The notes: generated from the sequence alone by a model not told the origin. DNA of 64,000 bases from Myxococcales bacterium (GCA_016720595.1 JADKKI010000042.1:23864-87863), one strand, 5' to 3'. Counted from the first letter of the stretch, positions 44,788 to 54,291 are shown. A program made the numbers and translations.

Positions 44788-45240
44788 GTGAGTGATCCGC
44801 GGCGGAGGAGCACCGGGACGTTCGAGGTGGAGCGCACCACGGGTTCGCACGAGGTGCTCGATCGGCTGTTCGTCTACGGGACGATGCGCCAGGGGCAGAC
44901 GGCGCGCTCGCTGATCGCGAACCAGATCAGCCATCGGGTCCCGGCGCACACCAGCGGTGCGATCTATGCGTTCCCGATGGGCTACCCCGGGTTCTGCGAG
45001 GGTGATGGCCGCGGCAAGGTGATCGGCGAGGTGCTGTGGCTCACCGATCTCGCGGCGACGTTCGGCCTGCTCGATGCGTACGAAGGCGCGGACTTCGCGC
45101 GCGTGATCAAGCAGGTCACGCTGTCCACGGGCGAAGAGGTCTGGACCTGGATCTACACGCTCGCCGATCCCGGCGCGATCAAGCACGGCGCGCTGATCGA
45201 GGACGGCGACTGGGTCCGCTACTGGACCGAGCAGCAGTAG
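44788..45240 (+). CDS. Gamma-glutamylcyclotransferase-like (AIG2/GGCT) protein
   Basis: The 150-residue protein has the GGCT signature LFVYGTMRQGQTARSLI (substrate-binding YGTxRxG), GAIYAFPMGYPGFCEG and VIGEVLWLTDLAATFGLLDAYEG, where the Glu of DxYEG is the usual catalytic acid. It could act on gamma-glutamyl-amino acids or gamma-glutamylamines. The first 20 residues are an extra polar extension. It starts 10 bp after cobT and is probably its cotranscribed neighbour. Confidence 0.87.
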   Translation: MSDPRRRSTGTFEVERTTGSHEVLDRLFVYGTMRQGQTARSLIANQISHRVPAHTSGAIYAFPMGYPGFCEGDGRGKVIGEVLWLTDLAATFGLLDAYEGADFARVIKQVTLSTGEEVWTWIYTLADPGAIKHGALIEDGDWVRYWTEQQ

Positions 45241-45244
45241 CTTC

Positions 45245-45322
45245 GCGGTAACCCCGCCCGTGCGCCGCCCGTTGTGCGGCGAGCGTCCCGTTGCGGTAAC
45301 CCCGCCCATGCGGCGAGCGTCC
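45245..45322. repeat. Direct repeat pair (GCGGTAACCCCGCCC...CGGCGAGCGTCC)
   Basis: Copy one at 45245-45288 and copy two at 45293-45322 share both halves, but copy one has a 14-nt insert between them. They lie in the 89-bp spacer just before the 45330 gene. No coding potential. Confidence 0.6.
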
Positions 45323-45329
45323 TAGCGCG

Positions 45330-45539
45330 ATGGCGAAGGCTCCCCCGTGGAAGCGACCGCGCCCTGCGAAGGCAGCTGGCTCATCGGCGGGCGCGGCCGG
45401 GGCACCGGGCGTGAAGTCGAAGCTCAGCGCGGAGGCGCTGGCGGCAGCGCGTGCCCGTGCCGAGGCCGCCGGTCGGAGGTACCCGAACCTCGTCGACAAC
45501 ATGTGGGCCGCGGCCTGGGACAAGCGCCGGACACGCTAA
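45330..45539 (+). CDS. Small basic protein
   Basis: The 69-residue protein begins MAKAPPWKRPRPAKAAGSSA, is rich in Lys, Arg and Ala, and has a C-terminal helix (LSAEALAAARARAEAAGRR) and the conserved-looking YPNLVDNMWAAAWDK. It may bind nucleic acid or be an orphan; the last segment looks selected. No clear RBS beyond AGCG upstream. Confidence 0.55.
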   Translation: MAKAPPWKRPRPAKAAGSSAGAAGAPGVKSKLSAEALAAARARAEAAGRRYPNLVDNMWAAAWDKRRTR

Positions 45540-45587
45540 GCGGCCCGCCAGGCGCCCCAGTCCTTTCAGCAGCTTCGGCGTCGCAAG

Positions 45588-45623
45588 TTGCTCAAGTTGA
45601 AACCGTCCCCTTTTCTTAGCAAC
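45588..45623. repeat. REP-like inverted repeat before the 45654 gene
   Basis: GTTGCT (45588-45593) and AGCAAC (45618-45623) flank AACCGTCCCCTTTTCTTAG. The last part matches the TTTTCTTAG flank of the palindrome at 26278-26299. Confidence 0.45.
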
Positions 45624-45653
45624 CACTGCGGCGCGTGGCCGATAGGCCGCGGC

Positions 45654-47066
45654 ATGAACAACCTCAAGTTCCTAACCGTGGCCGTCGCTCTCGTGGGCTG
45701 CGGCAATGTCACCGATCCCGGCGCCGACGACGCGATGCCGGATCCCGATGGTCTCGACGAGCCCGCGCCGGTCGATCCGGCGGTGCTGTCGATCGTCAGC
45801 TCGGCCGTGCGCGACGAGCGCGGGGATGCGATCGACTTCTCCACGGGCGAGCCGGTGCACACGCACGCGGGGGCGCCGATCAAGCTCGGTGGGTCCGGCT
45901 GCCCGGTGCTGTATCGCTATGCGTACCTGCTCGATCGCGCGCCGCGCTACGGGCGCGAGGCCGCGCCGAACCCGCTGGCGTTCGTGATCGCGGCGCCCAC
46001 GGCGATCGCGCTCGATGCGTCGGCCACGGCGTATCGCGTGATGAGCGCGGCGGGCGTGGAGCTGTTGCCATGGACGGGGTTCGCACCCGATGCCGCGGGC
46101 CGCGCGACGATCGAGCTGCACCGTGACGAGCTGGCCGCGCTCGGTGCGTACACCGGCGAGCTGCACCTCGAGGTGCGGGTGCGAGATACGGCCGGCGTCG
46201 AGCAGGAGGCCACCGCGTGCTGGGAGCACCACCCGATGGCGGCGCCGCTCGCGATCGAGGCGCCCCGGATCGCCACCGGACCGGCCGCGCTCTCGGGGCG
46301 CACGCTCGGCACGCCGACGGGCAGCACCCACGTGATCGATCTGATCGCCTCGGGGCCGCGCCCGGTCGAGGTGTTCACCCAGCGCTTCGTGCAGCACACG
46401 GCCGAGCCGATCACGCTCGAGATCACGCCGGCGCCACCGACCGGGACGTTCTCCACCACGGTCCTCGATCTCTACGTCGCCGTCAGCACCACCTATGGCA
46501 GCGCGGACTGCGCGCTGTATCCGAACATCTGCGATTCCTCGCCGGCTCCGACGCCCCCGGCGATCGTGCGCTCGGGACCGATCGTGCACGGTACGTGGAC
46601 CACCTCGATCGTCGACGAGGTCAGCGGCGCCGCGGTGAGCTGCCCCGCCGGCGTGTGTGCGATCCCTGCCCGCGCCAGCGGCGCCGAGCCCCGCGCGTAT
46701 CGCGTGCTCGTCACCGGCAAGCAGTTCGCGGAGCTGTGGCCGGCGACCGTGCCGGTCGGCGAGCTCGAGATCGCCTACCACCCGGTGACCGGGGCAACGC
46801 CCTCGGGGCCCAGCGCGAGCGCATCGCGCTGCACGAGCCTCCAGACGGTGTTCGGGCACGACGGCGGCCTCGTCTACACGTGCACCGCCTCGACCACCTA
46901 TCAGGAGACGCTGGCTCTCGATCGAGCCCGCCTCGATCTCGCTCCGACGCCGTTCCGGATCGCCGCGGCGATCTCCGGCCTCGTACGCGAGCCGGTCGCC
47001 TATCTCCCGGGCGGTGCGGTCGCCTCGCCTGCCGTCAGCTGGGACGGTGGCGACGGCCCGATGTGA
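45654..47066 (+). CDS. Exported/lipoprotein of unknown function
   Basis: The 470-residue protein has lipobox LVGC (KFLTVAVALVGCGNVTD). The body is beta-rich, with LSIVSSAVRDERGDAIDFSTGEPV, a Cys pair in GGSGCPVLYRYAYLL and others at about 300 (CALYPNICDSS) and 335 (VSCPAGVCAIP). It resembles multi-Ig-like surface lipoproteins, but I cannot assign a family. Confidence 0.75.
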   Translation: MNNLKFLTVAVALVGCGNVTDPGADDAMPDPDGLDEPAPVDPAVLSIVSSAVRDERGDAIDFSTGEPVHTHAGAPIKLGGSGCPVLYRYAYLLDRAPRYGREAAPNPLAFVIAAPTAIALDASATAYRVMSAAGVELLPWTGFAPDAAGRATIELHRDELAALGAYTGELHLEVRVRDTAGVEQEATACWEHHPMAAPLAIEAPRIATGPAALSGRTLGTPTGSTHVIDLIASGPRPVEVFTQRFVQHTAEPITLEITPAPPTGTFSTTVLDLYVAVSTTYGSADCALYPNICDSSPAPTPPAIVRSGPIVHGTWTTSIVDEVSGAAVSCPAGVCAIPARASGAEPRAYRVLVTGKQFAELWPATVPVGELEIAYHPVTGATPSGPSASASRCTSLQTVFGHDGGLVYTCTASTTYQETLALDRARLDLAPTPFRIAAAISGLVREPVAYLPGGAVASPAVSWDGGDGPM

Positions 47067-47297
47067 TCAGATCTCGGTCCAGTCGAGATCGTCGTCGATG
47101 GTGGAGAAGTTCACGGTCTCCATCTCCTCGTGCGAAGGGCGGCTGCGCTCGGCATCCTCCTGCTCCTCGCGGATCCGCTTGCCGGTCTCGGCGGTCGAGG
47201 AGCCTGGATGCGGGACGGCGTGACCATGCAGCGTGGAGGCGATCAGCTCCGCCAGGGCCTGCGGATCCCGGGTGCCCTTGACCTCGATCTCGATCAT
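47067..47297 (-). CDS. Small acidic protein
   Basis: The 76-residue protein reads MIEIEVKGTRDPQALAELIA at the start, a ferredoxin-like strand-helix, then an acidic tail (EEQEDAERSRPSHEEMET, ending DDDLDWTEI). It abuts the convergent lipoprotein stop with no gap (TGATCA at 47064-47069). Function is unknown. Confidence 0.5.
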   Translation of the reverse strand: MIEIEVKGTRDPQALAELIASTLHGHAVPHPGSSTAETGKRIREEQEDAERSRPSHEEMETVNFSTIDDDLDWTEI

Positions 47298-47751
47298 GGG
47301 ACGGCTGTAGCAGACCGCCTGGGCTGGCCGTCCTCGTCCCCGATCACAACGACCACGACGACTGCTATCCGCGCTTCGCTAGTGGCGGTCAGTCGAGGGA
47401 CCGCACGCAAGCTAGCCCCACGAAATCAAACGGCAGCCCGCCTGGTCCCTCCGCGGGAGTGCCCGGGAGTGGACCGTGGGTCAGACCCGCGTCAGATGAA
47501 GAAGTGACCGAGCACGGCCATCGACAAAGCGGCGAGGGCGGCGGCGATCGTACCGACCCCGATCTTGGGGCTCGGCAGGGTTACTCGTTGCGGCACAGGG
47601 GTGACTTTCCCTGTTTGGCAGGAAAGATCAAGTTCCCGAAAGCCACAACCGGTTCGAGTAACTTCTCCTTCAATTACAGTGGACTAGACCGCAAGTCCGG
47701 GGCCAAATTCGAGGGCTCGAAGCTGACCCGAGCGCGCGGTTCCCGTCCGGG
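47298..47751. other. Lower-GC spacer with a possible 34-codon membrane peptide gene
   Basis: No solid gene in this 450-bp stretch. On the minus strand GTG 47596 to the stop at 47492-47494 would encode a 34-residue peptide, MPQRVTLPSPKIGVGTIAAA then LAALSMAVLGHFFI, a single helix like phage holin-type or tail-anchor peptides. Inverted repeats are present: CTTTCC/GGAAAG near 47606-47625 and TGACCCG/CGGGTCA at 47723-47755, the latter at the 3' end of the 47752 gene. Confidence 0.35.
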
Positions 47752-48864
47752 TCACGAGCCGCGGGCGAGCTTGATCAGCCGCAGATACGAGGCCTGGGTC
47801 CGCACGGCGAGATCGAGGAGCTCGGTGATCAGGAACTGCGGAGGTGGGCCGGCCGTGTGGGCGTAGAGCAAGTTCACCGCCCGCTGCTTCACGAGCACGG
47901 GGATCACGACCACATCGATCGGCTCGGGGCTGGTGCCGAGTGCGGTCCACAGCTTGACCTCCACCGGCCGGGCGGACGATGGCGAGGGGCCGACGAACGC
48001 CTCACCGGAATCGTGCGCCGCCTGCAGCGAGGACACGCCACCCAGCGGGAGTGACAGCTCCTCGATCGGGGTCTTCAGCACCGCGGGCGGCGCCACCCAG
48101 CCGCGCCAGCCGAGCGCATTGCCGTCCCGGATCAGGAACAGCACGAGAGCGTCGCAGCGGCCCCGGGCATAGTCGAGCAACGCATCGGCGATCTGCTCGC
48201 GGTGCGTGGCGGTATCGATCTGCTCGCACGCCGCGCCATACGACAGCGCATGCGGGATCTGGGATCCGGAGGTCAGCTGCTGCGAGTTGCGACGGCGACG
48301 CGGCTCGAGCGTGAACGCGGGCGGCATGACCATGCCTTGCGCAGGCTGCTGGCGGCGCCGGTCGTCATGCGGCGCCTCGGCCTCGCTCCCGGCGCGTCCG
48401 GACCGGACGAACCGGGCGCGGCGCGGCGTGCCGAACAGCCGCTCGAGGTAGTAGAGCGCGCGGAGCTCGGGGACGACGTAGGGCGTGACCTTGGTCTCGA
48501 GTCGCTCGGCGAGATACGCGAGCGCCTCGACATCCGTGGGATCCACCATCGCCACGGCGACGGTCTCCTTGCTGTCCTTGTTCTCCCCGAGATACCCGAG
48601 CGGGATGGCGCGCTGCCGATGCGCGTCCTCGGAGCCGAGCTTGTCGAGGAGCTCGGGGTCGGCCTCGTCGAGGAGCGACGGCGTGGCCATCGGGTATCCG
48701 CTGAGCTCGGCGAGGTACGTCGACAGCAGCTCGAGATCGATGAAGCCGAGCTCGACGAGGTTGGTGCCGAGGCGTCCGCCGTACAGCACCTGGTTGCGCA
48801 GCGCGCCCTCCAGCTGCGACAGGCCGATCGCCGCGTTGCGCAGGAGCAGCGTCCCGAGCTTCAT
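47752..48864 (-). CDS. MshEN-domain protein with GAF-like C-terminus
   Basis: The 370-residue protein starts MKLGTLLLRNAAIGLSQLEG, and residues about 1-145 match the N-terminal MshEN/GspE-N domain (LGTNLVELGFIDLELLSTYLAELSGYP, then VAMVDPTDVEALAYLAERL), which in MshE binds c-di-GMP or links ATPase and platform. A basic linker follows (RRRRNSQQL). The second half (DALVLFLIRDGNALGWRGW, then IPVLVKQRAVNLLYAH) looks like a GAF-type domain. There is no ATPase domain, so it is a stand-alone adaptor, a frequent arrangement in Myxococcota. Confidence 0.85.
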   Translation of the reverse strand: MKLGTLLLRNAAIGLSQLEGALRNQVLYGGRLGTNLVELGFIDLELLSTYLAELSGYPMATPSLLDEADPELLDKLGSEDAHRQRAIPLGYLGENKDSKETVAVAMVDPTDVEALAYLAERLETKVTPYVVPELRALYYLERLFGTPRRARFVRSGRAGSEAEAPHDDRRRQQPAQGMVMPPAFTLEPRRRRNSQQLTSGSQIPHALSYGAACEQIDTATHREQIADALLDYARGRCDALVLFLIRDGNALGWRGWVAPPAVLKTPIEELSLPLGGVSSLQAAHDSGEAFVGPSPSSARPVEVKLWTALGTSPEPIDVVVIPVLVKQRAVNLLYAHTAGPPPQFLITELLDLAVRTQASYLRLIKLARGS

Positions 48865-48969
48865 CCGCTGCCAGTGTACCTCAACGCACTAGAGCGCCAG
48901 CATCCCGGCGCATCTGGGGAGCATCGCCCGGCAACGTCGCCCGGGCATGGGCGGCATCGGCCTCCACCC

Positions 48970-49644
48970 CTACGCGTAGCGCGTGGGATCGGCGACGCCG
49001 GCCTCGGCGAAGCCCTTCCTGCGGAGCGCACACGCATCGCAGCGGCCGCAGGCTGCATCGCCCACCGGGTCGTAGCAGGAGTGGGTGAGTGCGTAGTCCA
49101 CACCGAGCCGCATCCCGAGGACGATGATCTCCGCCTTGGTCAGCTCGATCAGCGGCGCGTGGATCCGGAACCCGCCGCCGCGCGTGGCCACCTGGGCGAG
49201 CGCCTCGAACGCGTGGATGAACTCGGGGCGGCAATCGGGATAACCGCTCGCATCGAGCACGTTGACGCCCACGAACAGATCCCGCGCACCGAGGGTCTCC
49301 GCCCACGCGAGCGCCAGGGACAGCAGCACCGTGTTGCGCGCCGGCACATAGGTCGAGGGCACATCGCCGGGCGCGCCGATCTCGGCGAGCGAGCGATCCT
49401 TGGGGACCACCATGCCGGCGGTGGTCAGCGCCGAGGCGGCGAGCGGCGAGAGATCGACCTCGATGATCCGGTGATCGAGCACCCCGAGAGCGGCGGCCAC
49501 CCGCGCCGAGGCGGCGAGCTCGACCTCGTGCAACTGCCCGTAACGCACGGTCAAGGCGTGACACTGATACCCGGCGTCCCGCGCCACGGCGAGGGCGGTG
49601 GAGGAGTCGAGGCCGCCGGAGAGCAGGACCACAGCGTCGGGCAT
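48970..49644 (-). CDS. queC: 7-cyano-7-deazaguanine synthase
   Basis: The 224-residue protein makes preQ0 from 7-carboxy-7-deazaguanine, for queuosine tRNA modification. It has the PP-loop SGGLDSST at 9-16, [33 protein letters not shown] and the zinc cysteines HSCYD ... [14 protein letters not shown] near the C-terminus. Length is normal. It is monocistronic here; other queuosine genes are not in the window. Confidence 0.95.
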   Translation of the reverse strand: MPDAVVLLSGGLDSSTALAVARDAGYQCHALTVRYGQLHEVELAASARVAAALGVLDHRIIEVDLSPLAASALTTAGMVVPKDRSLAEIGAPGDVPSTYVPARNTVLLSLALAWAETLGARDLFVGVNVLDASGYPDCRPEFIHAFEALAQVATRGGGFRIHAPLIELTKAEIIVLGMRLGVDYALTHSCYDPVGDAACGRCDACALRRKGFAEAGVADPTRYA

Positions 49645-49677
49645 GGGGGATCCTTAGCGCATGTTATCGTCGAGGGT

Positions 49678-50754
49678 GTGAGGGCGAGTGTCGTCATCTG
49701 CGTGCTGGCGCTCGGCGGGTGCCGAACGCTGCTCGGCATCGACGACCCGGTGGTCAGCCCTGACGGCGGCCCGGGAGACGGCACGGCCGATGCGCGAGCC
49801 TGCTACGGCGTGGCCCCGTTCGAGCTGTGCACCGACGTCGTCGGCAGCACGGAGCTGATCGTACCTCCGAACGTCGGCCGTGCACTGTCGACCACCACAG
49901 AGTGCGACGCCATCGTGCGCGGCTGGTGTGTGGTGGCCCGGACCAACGTCCAGATCATGGGGCAGCTGAAGGTCATGGGCACGCGCCCGCTCGCGTTGCT
50001 CGCGTCGAAGATCGCGGTGGAGGGGCAGCTCGACGCCGATGGAGACAACGCCTCGGGCGGGCCCGGCGCCGATGCCGCCACCTGCACCACCGGGGCGACG
50101 GCGAAGTCGGGGCTCGCCGGTGGCGGTGGCGGTGCGGGCGGGAGCTTCGCGACGCTCGGAGGACGCGGCGGAGCGGGAAACAGCGGGGTGAACTCGGGCG
50201 GCCTCCCCAACGGCATCGTGCTGGTGATCGACGATCTCCGCGGCGGCTGTCGCGGGGGCGTCGGCGCGGCAGGTACCACGCAGGGAGATCCCGGAGGTGG
50301 CGGTGGCGGCGCCGTGTACCTCCTCGCCACGTCGTCACTCGCGATCACCGGCAAGATCGACGCATCGGGCGGCGGTGGCGGGCGCGGCCGGCTCGCCAAG
50401 AGCGGCGGATCGGGAGGTGGGTCCGGCGGGATGATCGTGCTGTGGTCGCCGGCGACCAATGGCACGGCCACGCTCGTGGCGAACGGAGGCGGAGGCGGAG
50501 GCGGCGCCGACAACGGAGTCAACGGGAGCCCCGGTGGCGAGTGCACCGACGCCGGCGAGGCGCTGGGAGGCAACGGCGGGACCGTCGGGGCAGGCGCAGG
50601 CGGCAGAGGCTCGATGGGAGCCGGCGGTGGGCAGAACGGGATCGATGACGTGACGGGCGCGGGCGGCGGCGGCGGCGGTGGTGGCGGCGGTGTGATCCGG
50701 ATCCTGGGGACCGCGGCGTTCGGCATGACCGTCGCATCCCCTCCGCCGAGCTGA
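49678..50754 (+). CDS. Glycine-rich lipoprotein
   Basis: The 358-residue protein (GTG 49678) has lipobox ALGGC (VVICVLALGGCRT). After a Cys-containing N-domain (ACYGVAPFELC, TTTECDAIVRGWCVV), residues from about 120 on are dominated by Gly runs (GLAGGGGGAGGSF, GGGGGRGRLAKSGGSGG, GGGGGGGGGVIRI) broken by short strands (VYLLATSSLAITGKIDASG). This looks like the PE-PGRS-like/beta-helix style of surface protein in which glycine turns separate strands. Function is unknown. Confidence 0.85.
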   Translation: MRASVVICVLALGGCRTLLGIDDPVVSPDGGPGDGTADARACYGVAPFELCTDVVGSTELIVPPNVGRALSTTTECDAIVRGWCVVARTNVQIMGQLKVMGTRPLALLASKIAVEGQLDADGDNASGGPGADAATCTTGATAKSGLAGGGGGAGGSFATLGGRGGAGNSGVNSGGLPNGIVLVIDDLRGGCRGGVGAAGTTQGDPGGGGGGAVYLLATSSLAITGKIDASGGGGGRGRLAKSGGSGGGSGGMIVLWSPATNGTATLVANGGGGGGGADNGVNGSPGGECTDAGEALGGNGGTVGAGAGGRGSMGAGGGQNGIDDVTGAGGGGGGGGGGVIRILGTAAFGMTVASPPPS

Positions 50755-50757
50755 GTC

Positions 50758-52293
50758 ATGGATCGCCCGAAGCCCGTCGAGCTCGAACGATCCGTCATCG
50801 TGGTCGTCGCCGTGGCCGCCGCGCTCGCCGCGCTGGTCGCGGTCTCGTTCTGGACGCGGTGGTCGATCCTCACCGAGTCGCCGTTCCCCGTCGGGATCGA
50901 TGGGTACTTCTATCCGATCCAGCTGCGCTCGCTGCTCGCGCACGGGACCCTCGCGTACCCCGCCTCCCCGCTCGCGTTCTGGCTGATGGCGCCGCTCGCC
51001 GCACTCACCGATCCGATGACCGGCGCGAAGCTCGGCGCGGCGCTGTTCGGCGCGCTGATCGCCCTGCCCGCCTATGGGATCGGCGTGCGCCTCGGGAAGT
51101 GCCGCGGTGCGGGGCTCGTGGCCGCCGCGCTCGCCACCACGAGCGCCGGGTCTGCGTTCCTGACGATCGAGTTCGTCAAGAACGGCATCGGGCTCACCGT
51201 CGGCCTCACCGCGCTGTGGCTGGTGCTCCGCGCGCTCGAGCAGCGGACCCGCATGCGGATCGGCGCCGCGCTCGCCGGTGTGATCGCGGCGTACCTCGCA
51301 CACAAGATGGCCGCCGGGATCGTCCTCGTGATCGCCGTCCCTGCGGCGCTCGCCGAGGCGACCAGCACCGGCAAGCTGCGCGGGCGACGCCTGGTCTACG
51401 TGCTCGTGGCGATCGGTGTGGCCGCGATCACGACGTTCGTCCTCGGGCTCGCGTTCCCCGAGCGCTTCGTCTCGCCCGACGATCTCGCGCTGATCGGACA
51501 CCTGTGGGCGGAGCCCCAGTGGGAGCTGCCTGCCCTCGCCACGCCCAACGTCGTGCTCGCGATGGGGCACGAGGCCCTGCTCGGCGCGCTGCTCGCGATC
51601 GCCGCCCTCGCGTCGCTCGTCGGTCCGCTGCGCGGCAAGCTCGTCAAGCTCGCGTCCGGCGAGCGGATGGCCGCGTGGGTGATCGTGGGGCTCGCCCTCG
51701 TGATCGCCATCCCGTGGCTCGCGGTGAGTAACCCGCAAGGGCTCGGCTTCCGCGTGCGGATCATCGCATTCGTTCCGATGGCGCTGTGCGCGGCGATCGT
51801 CGCGCGCGCGGCGATCGCCGTCCTGCCGTCACGCTGGCATCACGAGGCGCTGCTCGCCGGCGTGGCCCTCGTGATCGTGCTCGCGATGCCGCGCGATCGC
51901 ACGCAGGGTCGGATCCTCGCGCACCCCGCGATGGTCGCCGCCGTGGAGGGGCTCGCGGGCCGGATTCCCGACGGTGGGATCGCGATCGTCCCCGAGCGCC
52001 ACATCGCGTTCATGGTGACCTGGTACACGGGCGTCCCGTTCCGCCAGCGCCCCGAGGGCGTGCCGCGAGACCGGCGCTGGCGCGTGATGCCGCTCGCGTT
52101 CATCGGCGTCGGCTCGCCGCTCGACGACACCCTGATGGCGGCGCGTCGCGAGCCGGGCCTCGTGCCACCGATCGGCACCCACCCGGGTCACCCCAACGGT
52201 CTCGTGCTGGTGGCCGAGCCGACGTGGGAGTGGATCGTCGCCCACCTCCCACCGCCAGCGCAGACCTACTTCAAGCGCTGGCCCACCATCTGA
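50758..52293 (+). CDS. Polytopic membrane protein, GT-C glycosyltransferase-like
   Basis: The 511-residue protein has about eleven predicted membrane helices followed by an extracytoplasmic domain of about 110 residues at the C-terminus. Between the first two helices is SPFPVGIDGYFYPIQLRSLL, where an acidic residue in the first loop is what GT-C glycosyltransferases (mannosyl and oligosaccharyl type) carry. It has no close known relative I recognise. It starts 4 bp after the glycine-rich lipoprotein. The 3' end overlaps the antisense gene at 52266. Confidence 0.75.
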   Translation: MDRPKPVELERSVIVVVAVAAALAALVAVSFWTRWSILTESPFPVGIDGYFYPIQLRSLLAHGTLAYPASPLAFWLMAPLAALTDPMTGAKLGAALFGALIALPAYGIGVRLGKCRGAGLVAAALATTSAGSAFLTIEFVKNGIGLTVGLTALWLVLRALEQRTRMRIGAALAGVIAAYLAHKMAAGIVLVIAVPAALAEATSTGKLRGRRLVYVLVAIGVAAITTFVLGLAFPERFVSPDDLALIGHLWAEPQWELPALATPNVVLAMGHEALLGALLAIAALASLVGPLRGKLVKLASGERMAAWVIVGLALVIAIPWLAVSNPQGLGFRVRIIAFVPMALCAAIVARAAIAVLPSRWHHEALLAGVALVIVLAMPRDRTQGRILAHPAMVAAVEGLAGRIPDGGIAIVPERHIAFMVTWYTGVPFRQRPEGVPRDRRWRVMPLAFIGVGSPLDDTLMAARREPGLVPPIGTHPGHPNGLVLVAEPTWEWIVAHLPPPAQTYFKRWPTI

Positions 52294-52466
52294 GTCAGCA
52301 CGAGCTGGAACTCCTCGAGAGAGACGTCGATGTACTCGATCACGCGGCCGTAGAGCATCGCCGTGGACACGCCGTGGCCTCCCCGCTCCGTCTGGGCGAG
52401 GTGGAGCTGCCACAGGATGATCCGCTGCAGGCGGGTCAGCCCGTCACGAGCATCCGGCAACGACAC
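52266..52466 (-). CDS. Small protein, unknown
   Basis: The 66-residue protein (GTG 52466) reads LTRLQRIILWQLHLAQTERG and VIEYIDVSLEEFQLVLTQMV, the shape of a winged-helix-like or small helical domain. It overlaps the GT-C-like gene 3' end by 28 bp, and is 13 bp from the POT transporter stop. It could be the last gene of that minus-strand unit. Confidence 0.45.
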   Translation of the reverse strand: MSLPDARDGLTRLQRIILWQLHLAQTERGGHGVSTAMLYGRVIEYIDVSLEEFQLVLTQMVGQRLK

Positions 52467-52479
52467 GAAGCACCAGGTG

Positions 52480-54132
52480 TCAGTTGTCGTCGTTCTTGAC
52501 CACGCGAGCCGACGGCAGCGGCTCGGGCTCGGTCTTCTCGGACTTGTCGGCTGGGTCGTGGGCCTGCGAGTCGCGGCCCATCATCCGCTTGATCATCGGC
52601 GCCACCACGAACAGACCGGCCGCGATCACGAGGGCACCGACGATCAGGAACGGGAACAGGAACTGGAAGCCGCGGACCTCTGCGAACCCGGCCGCGCGGC
52701 CAGCGAGGTAGTTGCCGATCGCGGTGCCGAGGAACCAGGTGCCCATCACCATGCCGGCGAGCCGCTGCGGTGCGAGCTTGGACATCGACGACAACCCGAC
52801 GGGCGAGATGAACAGCTCGGCGCAGGTGTAGATGAAGTACAGCGCCATCAGGTAGCCGCCGCTGACCTTCTGCGACTCCTGGATCACGGCCTTGCCGGCC
52901 TTGACCGCCTCCATGTACTCGAGGCTCGGCACGGTGGACAGCGTCGGCAGCATCACCACGAACGACAGCGCGACGAAGATCATGCCGATCCCGAACTTGA
53001 GGACGCTCGAGGGCTCCTTGCGCGCCTTCGCGAGAGCGACCCACATCGCCGCGAACAGCGGGGCGAGCGCCACGATGAACAACCCGTTGACGCTCTGGTA
53101 GTAGCTCGCCTCGATCGTGATCCCGAGGAACTTGCGCTGCGTCAGGTCCTCGGCGAACACCGAGAGGGTGGTCGACGCCTGCTCGAAGATGCCGAAGAAC
53201 CCGATCGCACCGATGAACAGCGGGATCATCGCGATCACGCGGCGCCGCTCGCCGACATCGCGTGCGTTCTTGAAGAAGCCGTAGAACACGACGATGGCGC
53301 CGATGGCGAGGCCGATCCCGAAGATGTCGCCGATCCGGTTTGGTTCGATGTCGGTGCCGACCGCCAGCCCGACGAGGACCGCGGCGACGGCGACGAGGCC
53401 ACCGATGATCATCTTGAGCCGCGTGACATCATTCGCCGCGACCTTCGGATCTTCGGGAACGTTCGGGTGCAGGCCGGATTCGCCGAGATCCCGCTGCTGC
53501 AGGAAGTACTGCACGAGGCCACCGACCATGCCGATCGCGGCGGCGGCGAAGCCGAAGTGCCAGCACCACGTGGGATCGATGCCCTTGTCGACGAGGAACG
53601 AGCGGAAGTTCTCGTTCTGCGCGAGATAGCCGCAGATGAACGGCGAGATCGTCGCGCCGATGTTGATCCCCATGTAGTAGATCGTGAAGCCGGCGTCGCG
53701 GCGGATGTCGTCCTTGGAGTAGAGCTGTCCGACGATCGTCGAGATGTTCGGCTTCAGGAGCCCGGTGCCGATCGCGATCATCACGAGGCCCGGATAGAAC
53801 GTCTGGTCGATCGGGAGCGCCAGGAGAGCGTTGCCGACGGCGATCCCGATGCCGCCGATGGTCACGGCCTTGCGCTGGCCGAGGAAGCGATCCGCGATCC
53901 ATCCGCCGGGGAGGGAGAGCAGATAGACGGAGGACAGGAACAGCGCCATCACCAGGCCTGCCTGCGCCTTGGTCATCCCACGCCCGCCAACCGTCAGGCT
54001 GGCGATCATGTAGATCATCAGGAACGCGCGCATCCCGTAGTAGGAGAAGCGCTCCCACATCTCGGTGAAGAACAGCGTGCGGAGACCGATCGGGTGTCCG
54101 AAGAAGGCGCGGTCTCGGTCCTTGGCAGACAT
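52480..54132 (-). CDS. Proton-dependent oligopeptide transporter (POT/PTR family)
   Basis: The 550-residue transporter imports di- and tripeptides with protons. It has the N-terminal ExxERFxYYG motif (EMWERFSYYGMRAFL), the IYYMGINIGATISPFICGYLA signature of the family, and about fourteen helices. The C-terminal ~35 residues (after MIKRMMGRDSQ) are charged. ATG at 54132 is the first that gives a normal family start. The next gene, divergent, is the M16 peptidase (160 bp away), so peptide uptake and peptide breakdown may be related. Confidence 0.95.
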   Translation of the reverse strand: MSAKDRDRAFFGHPIGLRTLFFTEMWERFSYYGMRAFLMIYMIASLTVGGRGMTKAQAGLVMALFLSSVYLLSLPGGWIADRFLGQRKAVTIGGIGIAVGNALLALPIDQTFYPGLVMIAIGTGLLKPNISTIVGQLYSKDDIRRDAGFTIYYMGINIGATISPFICGYLAQNENFRSFLVDKGIDPTWCWHFGFAAAAIGMVGGLVQYFLQQRDLGESGLHPNVPEDPKVAANDVTRLKMIIGGLVAVAAVLVGLAVGTDIEPNRIGDIFGIGLAIGAIVVFYGFFKNARDVGERRRVIAMIPLFIGAIGFFGIFEQASTTLSVFAEDLTQRKFLGITIEASYYQSVNGLFIVALAPLFAAMWVALAKARKEPSSVLKFGIGMIFVALSFVVMLPTLSTVPSLEYMEAVKAGKAVIQESQKVSGGYLMALYFIYTCAELFISPVGLSSMSKLAPQRLAGMVMGTWFLGTAIGNYLAGRAAGFAEVRGFQFLFPFLIVGALVIAAGLFVVAPMIKRMMGRDSQAHDPADKSEKTEPEPLPSARVVKNDDN

Positions 54133-54291
54133 GGGCCGCGGACCATATCCCGAACCCCGGCCCCGATGGGAAGACCGAAAGCAGGGTGCGACGCCCCCGG
54201 GTCGCAGCTGCGGTGCCAAGACACACCTCCGGTCGCAAGTGGCCAGGAGCCCGAGCTTGCAAACCTGCCGCAATTGGGAAAGATCCCGCCC

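Noticed and set aside
47640..47690. tRNA-like T-loop (GGTTCGAG)
   Set aside because: No matching T-stem, acceptor stem or anticodon arm could be built around it.
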